A stretch of 6,924 nt of DNA from Candidatus Brocadiaceae bacterium (GTDB lineage: Bacteria > Planctomycetota > Brocadiia > SM23-32), in NCBI GenBank assembly GCA_003551785.1, contig PUNP01000204.1, positions 1 through 6,924 of the forward strand, in the 5' to 3' direction. Positions 6,527 through 6,924 of the stretch are shown one piece after another. The notes below the pieces were generated by a model, which did not search any database, was not told the DNA's origin, and was given only the letters and a program-made list of their open reading frames with translations. The position numbers and the translations under genes are program-made. How positions within the stretch are numbered: the stretch's first letter is position 1; every line of letters begins with the position of its first letter.

Positions 6527-6778
6527 ATGCCTGAATTAAAGGCTCAGTATAAAATAAGGGAAGCCGCGCTTTTCGGATTTTTCGTTCGTGAGGAACAGAA
6601 TTCTGACAGTGATATTGATATTCTCGTTGAATTCGAAGATGACGCTGATCTGCTCGATCTTGTCTCGTTGGAACAATTCCTTGAGAAGGTACTTCACCGA
6701 AAAGTCGATGTGGGTACACCTGATTCACTCCGCACTGAGATACGTGAAAGGGTAACGATGGAGGCGGCCCCCGTATGA
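6527..6778 (+). CDS. MNT-type nucleotidyltransferase (HEPN-MNT antitoxin), probably decaying
   Basis: This belongs to the minimal nucleotidyltransferase family, the antitoxin half of HEPN-MNT modules, which modifies and silences the HEPN toxin. The catalytic S28-D29-I-D31 motif and the later D61 are present, and the C-terminus (IRERVTMEAAPV) is typical. The usual GSxxRGE is altered to G17-F18-F-V-R21-E22-E, losing the key Ser and Gly. The ATG at 6527 is probably internal: the same frame stays open upstream to 6470 and encodes a plausible N-terminal helix (IINALRAL) but offers no ATG, GTG or TTG. An ATG at 6466 could supply the start if one T of the TTTT at 6475-6478 were removed. The ribosome-binding site before 6527 is poor. 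It overlaps the HepT remnant by ATGA. The family is confident; whether the gene is functional is not. Confidence 0.75.
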   Translation: MPELKAQYKIREAALFGFFVREEQNSDSDIDILVEFEDDADLLDLVSLEQFLEKVLHRKVDVGTPDSLRTEIRERVTMEAAPV

Positions 6779-6861
6779 GGAAATGCAGGCTCTATCTTGA
6801 GGATATACTGGGTGCTCTTGAATCGTATATATTCAGTGAACCCCGTTATTCTGCATCATGA
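6775..6861 (+). pseudogene. Truncated HepT (HEPN/DUF86 toxin) remnant, 28 codons
   Basis: It starts in an ATGA overlap with the nucleotidyltransferase gene, with GGAGG ten bases upstream (6760-6764), the normal arrangement of an MNT-HEPN pair. The first 17 residues, beginning MRKCRLYLEDI, look like the start of a HepT/DUF86 toxin, whose usual length is about 110-120 aa. Homology stops after about Ser17, and the frame ends at TGA 6859-6861, well before the RX4-6H ribonuclease motif. No continuation was found in another frame, which suggests a deletion or replacement rather than a simple frameshift. The last 63 bases show nothing recognisable. The toxin is almost surely inactive here. Confidence 0.6.
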
Positions 6862-6924
6862 GCATCTGTGGTTCCTCGTCTGAAACACGTTACGCCTGCC
6901 TGCTAAATCGAACACAACGCAAGC

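Noticed and set aside
6862..6924. Possible insertion-sequence end that truncated hepT
   Set aside because: No terminal inverted repeat, target duplication or transposase coding can be seen in the 63 bases available.

Overview
The window is bacterial, of moderate G+C by eye, and is dominated by one six-gene arsenic-type operon on the minus strand. The lineage cannot be fixed from the sequence. The thioredoxin-coupled ArsC, the ACR3 pump, the PF03773 permeases and the HEPN/MNT remnant are together common in anaerobic or environmental groups such as Desulfobacterota and Chloroflexota; this is inference only.

Layout. (1) 1-861, plus strand: the C-terminal 286 codons of an ABC exporter with an ATPase domain whose catalytic motifs are strikingly degenerate. 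(2) 862-1027: a short gap between convergent genes with one small palindrome. (3) 6105 down to 1028, minus strand, in transcription order: arsR, arsC, acr3, a 333-aa PF03773 permease with a cysteine-rich loop, a 433-aa PF03773 permease, and, after a 324-bp gap holding an 8-bp tandem repeat, a 76-aa CxxC thioredoxin-like protein. arsR/arsC and arsC/acr3 overlap by 13 and 8 bp. (4) 6106-6526: 421 bp with no convincing gene. It holds a consensus sigma-70 promoter (TTGACA, 17 bp, TATAAT) firing toward arsR, then about 300 nt of possible leader with three strong hairpins and a nonamer repeat. (5) 6527-6861, plus strand: a decaying HEPN-MNT toxin-antitoxin pair, with a nucleotidyltransferase of uncertain start and a HepT gene cut to 28 codons.

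How the genes work together. ArsR would sense As(III) and release the operon. ArsC reduces arsenate to arsenite with thioredoxin-type electrons, and ACR3 exports the arsenite. The two PF03773 permeases may export other arsenic species (the family includes ArsP, a methylarsenite exporter) or other thiophilic metals. The small CxxC protein could supply reducing equivalents to ArsC or handle metal for a permease. The core ArsR/ArsC/ACR3 functions are well supported. The roles of both permeases and the small thioredoxin, and the leader RNA, are the least known parts and the best candidates for new biology.
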